Assembly (NCBI GenBank): GCA_963777755.1
Contig: CAVZSC010000035.1
Coordinates: forward strand, 1-64,000
Reading direction: 5' to 3'
Origin: DATFWC01 sp963777755
Lineage (GTDB): Bacteria; Pseudomonadota; Alphaproteobacteria; Rhizobiales; Xanthobacteraceae
DNA: 64,000 nucleotides
In this document: piece by piece, positions 22,195-31,604 of the stretch
Position numbering within the stretch: the stretch's first letter is position 1
Layout of the letters: the number at the start of each line of letters is the position of its first letter
Made by a program: the position numbers and the translations under genes
Notes under the pieces: model-generated
The model's input: the letters and a program-made list of their open reading frames with translations, nothing else
The model's database searches: none
Told to the model about the DNA's origin: nothing

Positions 22195-22842
22195 ATGGAC
22201 GCCATCGTCAAGTCGTTTCCCAAGCCGACCCTGTCCGATCACGTCCGCGCCGCCCCGGCGCCGGCAACCCCGAAACCGTCGCGCCAGGAGGCGGAGGCCG
22301 CCGTCCGCACGCTGATCGCCTATATTGGCGACGATCCGGCCCGCGAAGGCCTGGTGGACACCCCGCAGCGATTCGTCAGCGCCTACGAGGAGCTGTTCCA
22401 CGGCTACGGCGAATGCCCAGTCGACGTGCTCGACCGCACCTTTTCGGAGATCGGCTACTACGACAACCTCGTGCTGATCCGCGAGATCCCGTTCTATTCC
22501 CATTGCGAGCACCACATCATGCCGTTCACCGGCAAGGCGCACGTCGCCTATACGCCGGTGGAGCGAGTGGTCGGCCTGTCGAAGATCGCGCGCCTGATCG
22601 ACGTGTACGCGCGCCGTCTGCAGACCCAGGAGCACCTCACCTCGCAGATCGCGACCGCTATCGACGAGATCCTGAAGCCCCGCGGCGTCGCGGTGCTGCT
22701 CGAGGCCGAGCACGCCTGCATGTCCATGCGCGGCGTGCAGAAGCCGGGCGCGCTCACCGTCACATCGAAATTCCTCGGCTCGTTCCGCGAGGAGGCGAAC
22801 GAGCAGGTCCGTTTCATGACGCTGGTGCGCGGCGAGCGCTGA
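22195..22842 (+). CDS. folE: GTP cyclohydrolase I
   Basis: The 215-residue enzyme converts GTP to 7,8-dihydroneopterin triphosphate, the first step of folate synthesis. Visible motifs are DDPAREGLVDTPQRFVSAYE, the zinc/catalytic set FYSHCEHHIMPFTGKAHVAY and EAEHACMSMRGVQKPGA, and GLSKIARLIDVYARRLQTQE. Length and order are those of a complete type I FolE with a Pro-rich N-terminal extension of about 30 residues. ATG 22195 follows a GGAGA site. Confidence 0.95.
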   Translation: MDAIVKSFPKPTLSDHVRAAPAPATPKPSRQEAEAAVRTLIAYIGDDPAREGLVDTPQRFVSAYEELFHGYGECPVDVLDRTFSEIGYYDNLVLIREIPFYSHCEHHIMPFTGKAHVAYTPVERVVGLSKIARLIDVYARRLQTQEHLTSQIATAIDEILKPRGVAVLLEAEHACMSMRGVQKPGALTVTSKFLGSFREEANEQVRFMTLVRGER

Positions 22843-22862
22843 CGTGGCGTTGACTCTCGATC

Positions 22863-22886
22863 CCCTCCCCCGCTTGCGGGGGAGGG
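22863..22886. repeat. 11-bp GC-rich hairpin between folE and hisI
   Basis: CCCTCCCCCGC and GCGGGGGAGGG form a near-continuous palindrome with a very short loop. It may terminate folE transcripts; no T run follows. Confidence 0.45.
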
Positions 22887-22942
22887 AGCAGGCATGAGCA
22901 AGCCGCGAGCACAGAGCTCACAGCCGAGAACGAGGCGCCTCC

Positions 22943-23404
22943 TTGTCCCGCCACCCCGTTCAATTTCCGCCGCGCGGCTCGGCTCATGAGGTCGAAGAAG
23001 GCCTGACGCTGGCGCCGAAATTCGACGCCGACGGACTCGTCACCTGCGTCGCCACCGATGCGCAGTCGGGCGACGTGCTGATGGTCGCGCACATGAACGC
23101 CGAGGCGCTGGCCCGCACCATCGAAAGCGGCACCGCCTGGTACTACAGCCGCTCCCGCAAGCGCCTGTGGCAGAAGGGAGAGAGCTCCGGCCACACCCAG
23201 CGCGTCGTCGAAATGCGCATCGACTGCGACCAGGACGCCGTGTGGATCAAGGTCGAGCAGGCCGGGCCAGGCGCCTGCCACACCGGGCGGCGCTCGTGCT
23301 TCTATCGCGCCGTGCCGCTCGGCGCCGGCGAAGGCGCCATCACGCTTGAATTCCGCGACGGCGAGACGCTGTTCGACCCCGCGGCGGTCTACCCGGACAA
23401 GTGA
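22943..23404 (+). CDS. hisI: Phosphoribosyl-AMP cyclohydrolase
   Basis: The 153-residue protein performs the third step of histidine synthesis (hydrolysis of the PR-AMP ring). Motifs: LMVAHMNAEALARTIESGTA, WYYSRSRKRLWQKGESSGHT, the metal-binding DCDQDAVWIKVEQ, and GACHTGRRSCFYR. It starts with TTG 22943, since no ATG or GTG is placed before the domain. There is no fused HisE domain, as usual in alphaproteobacteria. Stand-alone position beside folE. Confidence 0.95.
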   Translation: MSRHPVQFPPRGSAHEVEEGLTLAPKFDADGLVTCVATDAQSGDVLMVAHMNAEALARTIESGTAWYYSRSRKRLWQKGESSGHTQRVVEMRIDCDQDAVWIKVEQAGPGACHTGRRSCFYRAVPLGAGEGAITLEFRDGETLFDPAAVYPDK

Positions 23405-23534
23405 CGCGGACGGTCGTTTGCGTGGCGCTTAACGCGCGGGCCGCGGCAGAAGATGTCAGCCGATCCCGATACATGTTCCGAACGCTGAGCGCATCAGCGA
23501 GCCTCTCAGAATGGTTGTGCGGCCCCTGCTGCGG

Positions 23535-23702
23535 CTAGTGTCCCGGTTCCGACGTTCGTATCCCTTTGCGGCACCCCCTCATACGAACGTCGGAACCAAA
23601 GGGACACTAGCAACCATATGATTCTAGTGTGGCTTTGGATTTGACGTTCCTATGAAAGGAGTTGCCGCAAGGCTGATAGGAACGTCAAATCCGCCACACT
23701 AG
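23535..23702. repeat. Double-hairpin TA-flanked repeat, copy R1
   Basis: Two hairpins of about 76 and 79 bp stand side by side, 23535-23610 and 23624-23702. Each begins CTAGTG and ends CACTAG. The first has long arms around GGTTCCGACGTTCGTAT, the second around GGATTTGACGTTCCTAT, with loops of about 20 nt. A 13-nt linker with CCATATG separates them. R1 is inverted relative to R2 (39419) and R3 (42453). Structure suggests a paired MITE or REPIN-like element inserted at TA. Confidence 0.85.
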
Positions 23703-23910
23703 GCGGGCCATGCCCTCGACGATGTAGGGCTCATGTCGCTTAGACACCGAAATCGCTACCCTGTGTCGTCCAGGACACGGTCCATTCGGCGCGAAACCGC
23801 CGTGTCGAGCGTGATACGCGGCGGAACCGGGTTTTCTTCGCAGATTCGCCCCGGGGTATCGCTCCAGCCGGCGATTTGTTACACTCGCGCGGCTCAAGGG
23901 GGTGGGTTTC

Positions 23911-25686
23911 ATGTCAGCAGCGACCGCCGCGCCGGCCCGGAAGAAGCGTTTCTGCCTCGTCCTGGTGAAACCGACGCACTATTGCGACGACGGCTATCCC
24001 ATCACCTGGCTGCGCTCGTCGGTCCCGTCGAACTCGCTCGCCTGCGTCTACGGCATCGCCCGGGATTTCGCCGACCAGGACGTGCTGGGCGAGGACGTCG
24101 AATTCGACATGCACGCCTTCGACGAGGCCAACACCACGATCCGTCCCGACCGCCTGATCGCGTTGGTCAAGGGCGCCGATGCCGGCATGGTCATGCTGAT
24201 CGGGGTGCAGTCGAACCAGACGCCGCGCGCCCTCGACATCGCCCGTCCCCTGCGTGCCGCCGGCATCCAGGTCGCCATCGGCGGGTTCCACATGTCCGGT
24301 GTCATCTCGATGATCGACGGCGACGACCCCTGGCTGCGCGAAGCGCAGGCGCTGGGCCTGTCGGTGTTCGCCGGCGAGGCCGAGGGGCACCTCGACGAGG
24401 TGCTGCGCGACGCCTATGCGGGAGCGCTCAAGCCGCTGTACAATTTCATGAACGACATGCCCGGCCTCGATGGCGCGCCGATCCCCCTGCTCAACCGCGA
24501 CCATGTCAAGCGCACCGGCGGGTCGGTCACCAGCTTCGATGCGGGGCGCGGCTGCCCGTACCAATGCTCGTTCTGCACCATCATCAACGTGCAGGGGCGC
24601 AAGTCGCGCCGGCGCACGCCCGACGACATCGAGAAGATCATTCGCGCCAACCTGGCGCAGGGCCTGTGCCGCTTCTTCATCACCGACGACAATTTCGCCC
24701 GCAACAAGGATTGGGAGGTCATCCTCGACCGCCTCATCCACCTGCGCGAGGTGGATAAGCTGGACTTCAGCTTCATCATCCAGGTCGACACGCTGTGCCA
24801 CCGGCTGGCGAGCTTCATCCCCAAGTGCGCCCGCGCCGGGGTCAAGAAGGTCTATATCGGGCTCGAGAACATCAACCCGGCCAACCTCCTGGCGGCCAAG
24901 AAGAAGCAGAACAAGATCACCGAGTACCGCAAGATGCTGCTGACCTGGCAGCAGGCGGGCATCCTGGTCTATGCCGGCTACATCACCGGCTTCCCCGCCG
25001 ACACGGGTGAGTCGATCCTGCAGGACCTCGAGGTGATCAAGCGGGAATTGCCGATCGACGTGCTGGAGATCCACTATCTCACGCCCCTGCCCGGCTCGGA
25101 GGATCACCAGAAGCTGTTCCGCGCCGGGGCGTGGCTCGATCCCGACCTCAACAAGTACGACCTCCACCACATCACGGCCGAGCACCCGCGGATGTCGCGC
25201 GAGGAATGGGAATACGCCTACCGCGAATCGTGGCGGCGCTACTTCTCGTTCGAGCACTGCGAAACGATCATGCGGCGGTCGGCGGCGCTGCGCAATTTCG
25301 GCAACACATTGTTCGCGGTGTTCTGGTTCAAGGGCTGCATGGAGTTCGAGAACGTCCACCCGGTGGAGGGCGGACTGTTGCGGATCAAGGCCCGGCGCAA
25401 CCGCCGGCCGACCATGTCGATGGAGCCGGCGTGGCGGTTCTATCCGAGATATTGGACGGAAGTCGTGGTGAAGTCGGCGCGCTGGCTGTGGCTCTATGCG
25501 CAGCTGCGCCGCATCTACGTGCGCATCAAGCATGATCCCAAGCGCTGGGAGTACACCGACCTCGCGATCACGCCGGTGACCGACGACGAGGTCGAGACGC
25601 ACGAGATGTTCCGCACCGCGGCGGCGCAGCAATACGTCAACCAGGAAAAGCGCCTCGAGACCATCCGGCACGGCCAAGCCGCCTGA
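23911..25686 (+). CDS. B12-binding radical SAM protein
   Basis: A 591-residue enzyme starts at ATG 23911. Residues about 10-190 form a cobalamin-binding-like Rossmann region (LVLVKPTHYCDDGYPITWLR, GIQVAIGGFHMSGVISM). The radical SAM core begins with the CxxxCxxC cluster motif in FDAGRGCPYQCSFCTIINVQ and continues with FFITDDNFARNKDWEVILDR, KKVYIGLENINP and ILVYAGYITGFPADTGESIL. A C-terminal region of about 150 residues is specific to this subfamily. The substrate is unknown; B12 radical SAM enzymes are mostly methylases. The gene is followed by a broken tandem copy. Confidence 0.8.
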   Translation: MSAATAAPARKKRFCLVLVKPTHYCDDGYPITWLRSSVPSNSLACVYGIARDFADQDVLGEDVEFDMHAFDEANTTIRPDRLIALVKGADAGMVMLIGVQSNQTPRALDIARPLRAAGIQVAIGGFHMSGVISMIDGDDPWLREAQALGLSVFAGEAEGHLDEVLRDAYAGALKPLYNFMNDMPGLDGAPIPLLNRDHVKRTGGSVTSFDAGRGCPYQCSFCTIINVQGRKSRRRTPDDIEKIIRANLAQGLCRFFITDDNFARNKDWEVILDRLIHLREVDKLDFSFIIQVDTLCHRLASFIPKCARAGVKKVYIGLENINPANLLAAKKKQNKITEYRKMLLTWQQAGILVYAGYITGFPADTGESILQDLEVIKRELPIDVLEIHYLTPLPGSEDHQKLFRAGAWLDPDLNKYDLHHITAEHPRMSREEWEYAYRESWRRYFSFEHCETIMRRSAALRNFGNTLFAVFWFKGCMEFENVHPVEGGLLRIKARRNRRPTMSMEPAWRFYPRYWTEVVVKSARWLWLYAQLRRIYVRIKHDPKRWEYTDLAITPVTDDEVETHEMFRTAAAQQYVNQEKRLETIRHGQAA

Positions 25687-25748
25687 GCCTTCCTTCGCCC
25701 GCACGCCTTCGTTATGGTGCCGCGCCAACGGACCAGGGGGTGCCTCGG

Positions 25749-27518
25749 GTGAAGTCACGGCGAAAGCAAGCGTTTCTGCCTCGTGCTGGTGAAGCCGTCG
25801 CACTACGACGACGACGGCTACGTCATCCAATGGCTGCGCTCCCCCATTCCGTCGAATTCGCTCGCCTCGCTCTACGGGCTCGCCAAGGACTGCGGCAAGC
25901 GGCGCGTGCTCGGGCCTGACGTCGAACTCGACATCCACGCGTTCGACGAGACCAACACGCGCGTCCACCCGCGCCGGCTGGCTGCGCTGGTCGAGGCGGC
26001 CGGCGCCGGCATGGTCATGCTGGTCGGCGTCCAGTCGAACCAGTTCCCGCGCGCGCTCGATCTCGCCCGGCCGCTGCGCGAGCGCGGCATCGCGGTGGCG
26101 GTCGGCGGGTTCCACGTGTCCGGAACGCTCAGCATGCTCGGCGGCGTCGATGCCGATCTCGATCGCGCGCGCGCCATGGGCGTCTCGCTGTTCGCCGGCG
26201 AGGCCGAAGGGCGCCTCGACGAGGTGCTGCGCGACGCCTACGCCGGCGCGCTCAAGCCGCTTGTACAATTACATGGACGACCTGCCCGGCATCGAAGGGA
26301 CGCCGATCCCGCTGATGGCGGCCGAGCGGGTGCAGCGCACCGCCGGCGCCACCACCAGCTTCGACGCCGGCCGCGGCTGCCCTTACCAATGCTCGTTCTG
26401 CACCATCATCAACGTGCAGGGCCGCAAGTCGCGCCGCCGCTCGCCCGACGACATCGAGAAGATCGTGCGCGTCAACGACGCGCAAGGGCTGCGCAGCTTC
26501 TTCATCACCGACGACAATTTCGCCCGCAACAAGGACTGGGAGGCGATCCTCGACCGCCTCATCCATCTGCGCGAGGTGGAGAAGTTCAATTGCGGCTTCA
26601 TCATCCAGGTGGACATGCTGTGCCACCGGCTGCCGAATTTCATCGAGAAATGCGCGCGCGCCGGCGTGCGGCGCGTGTTCATCGGGCTCGAGAACATCAA
26701 TCCCGGCGAACCTCGCTCGGCGCCAAGAAGCGCCAGAACAAGATCACCGAGTACCGGAAGATGCTGCTCGCCTGGAAGGCGGCGCGGCGTGATCACCTAT
26801 GCGGGCTACATCCTGGGATTCCCCAACGACACGACGGACTCGATCCTGCACGACATCGACGTGATCAAGCGCGAATTGCCGGTCGACCTGCTCGAGTTCT
26901 TCTATCTCACGCCGCTACCCGGCTCGGAGGATCACCTCAAGCTGCATCGCGCCGACGCGCCGCTCGATCCGGACATGAACAAGTACGACCTCAATCATGT
27001 CACCACCACGCATCCGCTCATGTCGGCTGCGGAGTGGGAGCGCGCCTACCGGCTGGCGTGGCAACGCTATTACACGACCGAGCACATCGAGACGGTGCTG
27101 CGCCGCGTCGCCTCGGTGGGGGCGAACGCCAGCAACGCGCTGTTCCTGATCACGTGGTTCAAGGGCAGCATCGATTTCGAGCACATCCACCCGCTCGAGT
27201 TCGGCTTCCTGCGGCTCAAGTTCCGCCGCGACCGCCGCCCCAGCTTCCCGCTCGAGCCGGCCTGGCGGTTCTATCCGCGCTACCTGGGCGAGACCGCGGT
27301 GAAGCTCGCGCGCTGGGGCCTGTTGTATCTGGCGGCTGCGCCGCATCTACCTCGGCATCAAGCACGACTCGAAGCGCTTCGCCTACACCGATGTCGCCAT
27401 GACGCCGGTCGGCGACGACGAGGCCGAGACGCACGAGCTGTTCAACACCGCGGCGGCGCAGAGCTACCTGAGCCAGGAACGGCGCCTGGACAAGATCCGG
27501 CACGGTGCCGCGGCCTGA
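25749..27518 (+). pseudogene. Tandem paralog of the radical SAM gene with at least five frameshifts
   Basis: Reading three frames reconstructs nearly the whole paralog: KRFCLVLVKPSHYDDDGYVI through GALKPL, then YNYMDDLPGIEGTPIPLM with GCPYQCSFCTIINVQG and ENINP, then SLGAKKRQNKITEYRKMLLA, then GVITYAGYILGFPNDTTDSI through LARWGLLYL, and finally RRIYLGIKHDSKRFAYTDVA to the TGA at 27516-27518. The breaks are near 25767, 26262, 26706, 26789 and 27330, mostly single-base gains. Sequence between breaks is conserved at protein level, so inactivation is recent or the breaks are assembly errors. Confidence 0.85.
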
Positions 27519-27744
27519 GGGCCCCCTCCGGCGAAGCTCCAGCCCTGCCTCGGCGAGCGACGGACAGCGCACGACCCCGATCGTCGGCGTACGCAGTATC
27601 CGCACCCCCAGACCGCCTCCGTGTAATAGCCCAGCATTGCCCGGGATGCTTCGTTAATTTTTGCCAAATACCAGGGCTCTGCCCGGTGCCTAATATAGAT
27701 TTAACCTTAATGACCTGCGAATTATGGTGCAGATCAATGCCTTA

Positions 27745-27773
27745 TTGATTTTAACTGGCTTTTATTGAATATT
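27745..27773 (+). promoter_or_regulatory. Sigma70-like promoter
   Basis: TTGATT (27745-27750), a 17-nt spacer and AATATT (27768-27773) sit in the most AT-rich stretch of this region, about 30 bp before the GTG start at 27804, which has a GGAGG site. Confidence 0.55.
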
Positions 27774-27803
27774 AACAGGGCGTAAAGGCGTGCGGAGGCC
27801 ACA

Positions 27804-28733
27804 GTGCGTACCCAGGGGTTGTTGGGGGACGATGCAGTCGCATCGGTCTCTTTTTTTTCGCTACGTTCTTCCCACCCGGTTCTTGTGAATCCCAGCAGTC
27901 GTCACCCCTCTTCCGATTTACCCGCGCGAGCGGTCTCGAGCCTGCCCGAGGCGCGGCCGCGTCGCCGCCGCGACCCGGAGCAGCCGCCACCTTCAGTCAA
28001 GCGACTTCCCGCGGCGGAAAAAGTCCTGCAGTCGTTCAACACCTGGGCGTTCAAGCGGGAACAGCCGTCCGATCCGCAACTGATGCTGCAGATCATCGCC
28101 GATGCGATGGCGCGGCGCGAGCCGGTCGACTTCGTTCTCTACTGGGGCAAGGGCCCGCGCTGCGGCCTCGCCGCGCCTGACGTCCAGTGCCTCGATTACC
28201 TGGCGGCGCTCGGCAGCCGCGTGCGCGCCGTGTACGAGCCCGGGGCGACGTTCAATCTGGTCCTCACCGACACGCATGCCGAGCTCAACGGGCATGCGCG
28301 GGAAACGATCGACCGCTACTACGGCGCAGTCGACGCGGCAGCGCGCGAACGCGGTTTTGCGACCTGTTGGCTCAGCGCGCTTTCGCGCCGCACCGCGACC
28401 GCGCCGGTCGATTCTGCCGGCGAGGAGATGCCCGAGGACGTGCTGGCCAATCTGGCGACCAGCGCTCTGAAATGGTATCGCGGCGACGGCACCGCCGAGG
28501 ACGGCGCGTTGCGCTACTTCCGCATGAACCTGATGGAGCGCTGCGCGGTCGAGATCGCCTTCCCGCGCTCGATCTTCATCACCTTCAACAGCAGCAAGCT
28601 GCGTGTCCTGTTCCCGCAGCATCTGCCGATCTTCTACATGTACTCGCTGCGCCGCGGCACCGGCGTGAAGCCGTGGTTCCTGCCGGACGATGCGGCAGCG
28701 TGCGATCGCAATGCGTGTCAGTGCGGTGCGTGA
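27804..28733 (+). CDS. Unknown conserved protein
   Basis: The 309-residue protein starts at GTG 27804, five bases after GGAGG. The first 60 residues are low-complexity Ser/Pro/Arg. A globular domain follows: KVLQSFNTWAFKREQPSDPQ, EPVDFVLYWGKGPRCGLAAP, YLAALGSRVRAVYEPGATFN, LVLTDTHAELNGHARETIDR, and near the end AVEIAFPRSIFITFNSSKLR with FPQHLPIFYMYSLRRGTGVK. A faint resemblance in motif order to isocyanide synthases (YEPGA, then a D-containing strand) is noted but not claimed. It has its own promoter and precedes pxpB by 74 bp, so it may belong to the same transcript. Confidence 0.6.
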   Translation: MRTQGLLGDDAVASVSFFSLRSSHPVLVNPSSRHPSSDLPARAVSSLPEARPRRRRDPEQPPPSVKRLPAAEKVLQSFNTWAFKREQPSDPQLMLQIIADAMARREPVDFVLYWGKGPRCGLAAPDVQCLDYLAALGSRVRAVYEPGATFNLVLTDTHAELNGHARETIDRYYGAVDAAARERGFATCWLSALSRRTATAPVDSAGEEMPEDVLANLATSALKWYRGDGTAEDGALRYFRMNLMERCAVEIAFPRSIFITFNSSKLRVLFPQHLPIFYMYSLRRGTGVKPWFLPDDAAACDRNACQCGA

Positions 28734-28807
28734 AGGCGAAGATGTCCCTGCTCCGCCAGATCCCGCGCGCGGGACCGGCCGAGGCAGGGAGAAAGCGTGC
28801 GTCACTC

Positions 28808-29539
28808 ATGACCCCCTACAGGATCCTGCCGGCGGGAGATACCGCTCTCGTCGTCGAGTTCGGTGACGGTGTCGACCGGCGCGTGAACGCCCACGTGCTC
28901 GCGCTCGCGCGGCGACTCGACGAGATGCGCCTCGACGGGGTCGTCGAGACCGTTCCGACCTTCCGCTCGCTGATGGTGCATTTCGAGCCGATGGTGCTGC
29001 CTGCCGGCATCCTTGCGGCATGCATCAGCGATGCGATGCAGGCCCTCAACGTCACCACGCATGCCGGACGCGTGTGGCATCTGCCGGCCTGCTACGACCC
29101 GCAGGTCGCTCCCGATCTCGATGCGGTCGCGGCGCGCACCGGGCTCACCCCGGCGCAGGTGATCGAGCGGCACGCGGCCGTCATCTATCACGTCTACATG
29201 CTCGGGTTCCTGCCGGGCCAGGCCTATCTGGGCGACCTGCCGGGCGAGCTCGCGCTCCCCCGGCGCGAGGTTCCGCGCTCGCGCATCCCGGCCGGCTCGG
29301 TCGCGATCGCAACCGCGATGACCTGCATCTTTCCGATGGAGACGCCGTGCGGTTGGCACCTCATCGGGCGCTCGCCGGTGAGATTGTGGGACCGCGACGA
29401 GGGCGCCCTGCTCGCTCCCGGCGACGCGGTGAGCTTCACGCCGGTCTCGCTCGGCGAATACCAGGGGCTGGCGGCAAAAGCAGCCGACGGCACGCTCACC
29501 ATCCTGCCGAGCGAGGCGACCATGGAGGCGGCAGCGTGA
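28808..29539 (+). CDS. pxpB: 5-oxoprolinase subunit PxpB (KipI family)
   Basis: The 243-residue protein starts at ATG 28808 (MTPYRILPAGDTALVVEFGD). Characteristic segments are VPTFRSLMVHFEPMVLP, the YHVYMLGFLPGQAYLGDLPG motif and RVAxG-like SRIPAGSVAIATAMTCIFPM with ETPCGWHLIGRSPVRLWD. PxpB pairs with PxpC and PxpA to hydrolyse 5-oxoproline with ATP. Its stop overlaps the GTG start of pxpC. PxpA (LamB/YcsF) is not found in the window. Confidence 0.9.
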   Translation: MTPYRILPAGDTALVVEFGDGVDRRVNAHVLALARRLDEMRLDGVVETVPTFRSLMVHFEPMVLPAGILAACISDAMQALNVTTHAGRVWHLPACYDPQVAPDLDAVAARTGLTPAQVIERHAAVIYHVYMLGFLPGQAYLGDLPGELALPRREVPRSRIPAGSVAIATAMTCIFPMETPCGWHLIGRSPVRLWDRDEGALLAPGDAVSFTPVSLGEYQGLAAKAADGTLTILPSEATMEAAA

Positions 29540-30588
29540 GCCCGGCCCTGCGCGTCCTGTCTCCCGGCCTGATGACGACGGTCCAGGATCTCGGGCGGCC
29601 GGGCTACCAACGCCTGGGCGTCCCGGTGAGCGGCGCGCTTGATCCGGTGAGCCTGCGCGCCGTCAACGTGCTGGCAGGGAATGCGCCCTCGGTGGGCGCC
29701 CTCGAGATCGCCTATGCGGGTCCGACGCTCGCGGTCGAAGCCGACGACGTGCGGCTCGCTTTGGTCGGCGCGTTTGCGGCGATCGACGTGTTCGCCGACG
29801 AGACCATGCGCAACGGGACGCGCATTGCGCCGATGCGCAGCATCCGCCTGCGGCGCGGCCAGGTGGTGCGGATCGGGTCGTTGTCCGGGGGCGCGCTGAT
29901 CTACCTCGCGGTCGAGGGCGGCTTCGCGCTCACCCCGGTGCTCGACAGCGTCTCCACCTATCTGCGTGGCGGCTTCGGCGGGCTCGACGGGCGCGCGCTC
30001 AGGATCGGCGACCGCCTGCCGCTCGTGCGCGAACGGGCAAGCGAGACCGAAGACCAGCAGCTCGACGGGCTCGATCTTGCGGCCCCGCCTCGCGTCCGCA
30101 TCATGGCCGGCCCCCAGCACGACCACTTTGCTGCAAGCGCGGTGGCGCGCTTGTGCGCGGGCGAATACACGGTCGGCATCGAATTGGATCGCATGGGCAT
30201 GCGGCTCGCGGGCCCGCCGCTCGCACACACGAAGGGCTTCAACATCACCTCCGACGCGATCGCGCCGGGCTCGGTCCAGGTTCCGGGAAACGGCCAGCCC
30301 ATCGTGCTCTTGGCCGATCGGCAGACGACGGGCGGCTACCCCAAGATCGCCACCGTCATTTCCGCCGATCTTCCGGCCCTCGGCCGCCTCCCGATCGGCG
30401 CGAAGATCGCGTTCGAGCTCGTCACCCAGGAGGCAGCGGCCGCGGCGCGGCGTTCCCTGCTCGCCGAGATCGAGGCCCTGCCCGGCCGGATCCGGCCGCT
30501 CGCGCGAGGCGGCCAGGACATCGCTGCGAGGCTGAGCGACTGCAACCTGATCAGCGGCGCCGTCGACGCGCTGAGCTTTGCGGCCTGA
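29536..30588 (+). CDS. pxpC: 5-oxoprolinase subunit PxpC (KipA/biotin-dependent-carboxylase-like)
   Basis: GTG 29536 overlaps the pxpB stop (GTGA). The 350-residue product shows the family start LRVLSPGLMTTVQDLGRPGY, then GVPVSGALDPVSLRAVNVLA, YLAVEGGF, the stretch AGPQHDHF and ELDRMGMRLAGPPLAHTKGF with TTGGYPKIATVISADLPALG. With PxpA and PxpB it forms the prokaryotic 5-oxoprolinase, which removes a spontaneous damage product of glutamine. Complete. Confidence 0.9.
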   Translation: MSPALRVLSPGLMTTVQDLGRPGYQRLGVPVSGALDPVSLRAVNVLAGNAPSVGALEIAYAGPTLAVEADDVRLALVGAFAAIDVFADETMRNGTRIAPMRSIRLRRGQVVRIGSLSGGALIYLAVEGGFALTPVLDSVSTYLRGGFGGLDGRALRIGDRLPLVRERASETEDQQLDGLDLAAPPRVRIMAGPQHDHFAASAVARLCAGEYTVGIELDRMGMRLAGPPLAHTKGFNITSDAIAPGSVQVPGNGQPIVLLADRQTTGGYPKIATVISADLPALGRLPIGAKIAFELVTQEAAAAARRSLLAEIEALPGRIRPLARGGQDIAARLSDCNLISGAVDALSFAA

Positions 30589-30613
30589 CATCTTCCCGAG
30601 GGACGAGATCGCG

Positions 30614-31603
30614 TTGAGCGACGATCGCACCAGCCAGGACGCCAGGACCGCCGAGCCGGCGCGCAAGGACAACGTCCCGCGCGGCATCCTGTTCATGATC
30701 GGCTCGACCCTCCTGCTCGCTATTTCCAACGCGCTGGCGAAATGGCTGGTGGCGATCTATCCCGTCGGCGAGGTGATGTTCTTCCGCTCACTCTCCTCGC
30801 TGGTGGTGTGCGCCGCGTTCATCCTGCCGGCCACCGGGTTCGCCGTCTTCGCCACGCGGATACCGCGCGCCCACATCGCGCGCGGCCTGTCACAATCGAT
30901 CTCGCAGACCTTCACGGTCATCGCGCTCATGCTGATGCCGCTGGCCGGCGTGACTGCGATCGGCTTCTCCGCGCCGCTGTGGGCCGCGCTCCTGTCGATC
31001 GTCTGGCTCAAGGAGCGTTCCGGCCCGGCACGCTGGTCGTTCCTCGTCCTCGGGCTGATCGGCGTGCTCATCGTCACCAACCCGGGCGCCGATTCGATCC
31101 AGATCGGCGCGCTGTTCGCGCTCGCCAATGCGGTGATGTACGGCAGCGTCACCGTGGCGGTCCGCGGGATGACCAAAACCGAGAACGCCAACACGCTGTT
31201 GATGTGGCAGATGGTCACGATTGCGTTTTTCCATACGACTCTGCTGGCGTTCGGTTTCGTCGTGCCCTCCCCGGTCGACGCCGCCATGCTGCTGGCGAGC
31301 GGCGTCGCCAACGCGGCCGCGCAGTATCTGTGGACGCGCGCGCTGCACCTGGCGCCGACCACCGCCGTCTCGCCGTTCTACTATTTCCTGCTCGTGTGGG
31401 CGCTGGTGATCGGCTACGCGGTGTGGGGCGACGTGCCGACGCTGGCGCTCATGGCCGGCTCCGGAATCGTCGTGGTATCCGGCCTGTGCCTGCTGTGGCA
31501 CGAGGCGCATCGGCGCGCGAACGAGGCGACGGAAGCCAAGCCGGCGGAGCCTGCGGCAAATCCGGCACCGGGCGAATTGCCGGCCGCGCGGCCGGCGGCG
31601 TGA
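30614..31603 (+). CDS. DMT-superfamily (EamA) transporter
   Basis: The likely TTG start at 30614 follows a GAGGGACGAG site and gives 329 residues; a TTG at 30578 is possible. Ten transmembrane helices in two EamA repeats are visible (ILFMIGSTLLLAISNALAKW opens the first; ANAVMYGSVTVAVRGM the second), with a cytoplasmic Ala/Pro-rich tail. Such carriers export or import small metabolites. Position directly after pxpBC suggests a link to amino acid or pyroglutamate handling, by context only. Confidence 0.8.
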   Translation: MSDDRTSQDARTAEPARKDNVPRGILFMIGSTLLLAISNALAKWLVAIYPVGEVMFFRSLSSLVVCAAFILPATGFAVFATRIPRAHIARGLSQSISQTFTVIALMLMPLAGVTAIGFSAPLWAALLSIVWLKERSGPARWSFLVLGLIGVLIVTNPGADSIQIGALFALANAVMYGSVTVAVRGMTKTENANTLLMWQMVTIAFFHTTLLAFGFVVPSPVDAAMLLASGVANAAAQYLWTRALHLAPTTAVSPFYYFLLVWALVIGYAVWGDVPTLALMAGSGIVVVSGLCLLWHEAHRRANEATEAKPAEPAANPAPGELPAARPAA

Positions 31604-31604
31604 C

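Noticed and set aside
23914..26268. A 784-codon open frame on the minus strand opposite the radical SAM genes
   Set aside because: It is the antisense shadow of GC-rich coding sequence; its translation is low-complexity Arg/Ala/Val/Asp and the plus-strand frame has clear family motifs.
27804..28733. Assignment of the unknown protein as an isocyanide synthase (PvcA/Dit1)
   Set aside because: Only a faint YEPGA-like motif order was seen; diagnostic residues of that family are not recognisable, so no function is claimed.
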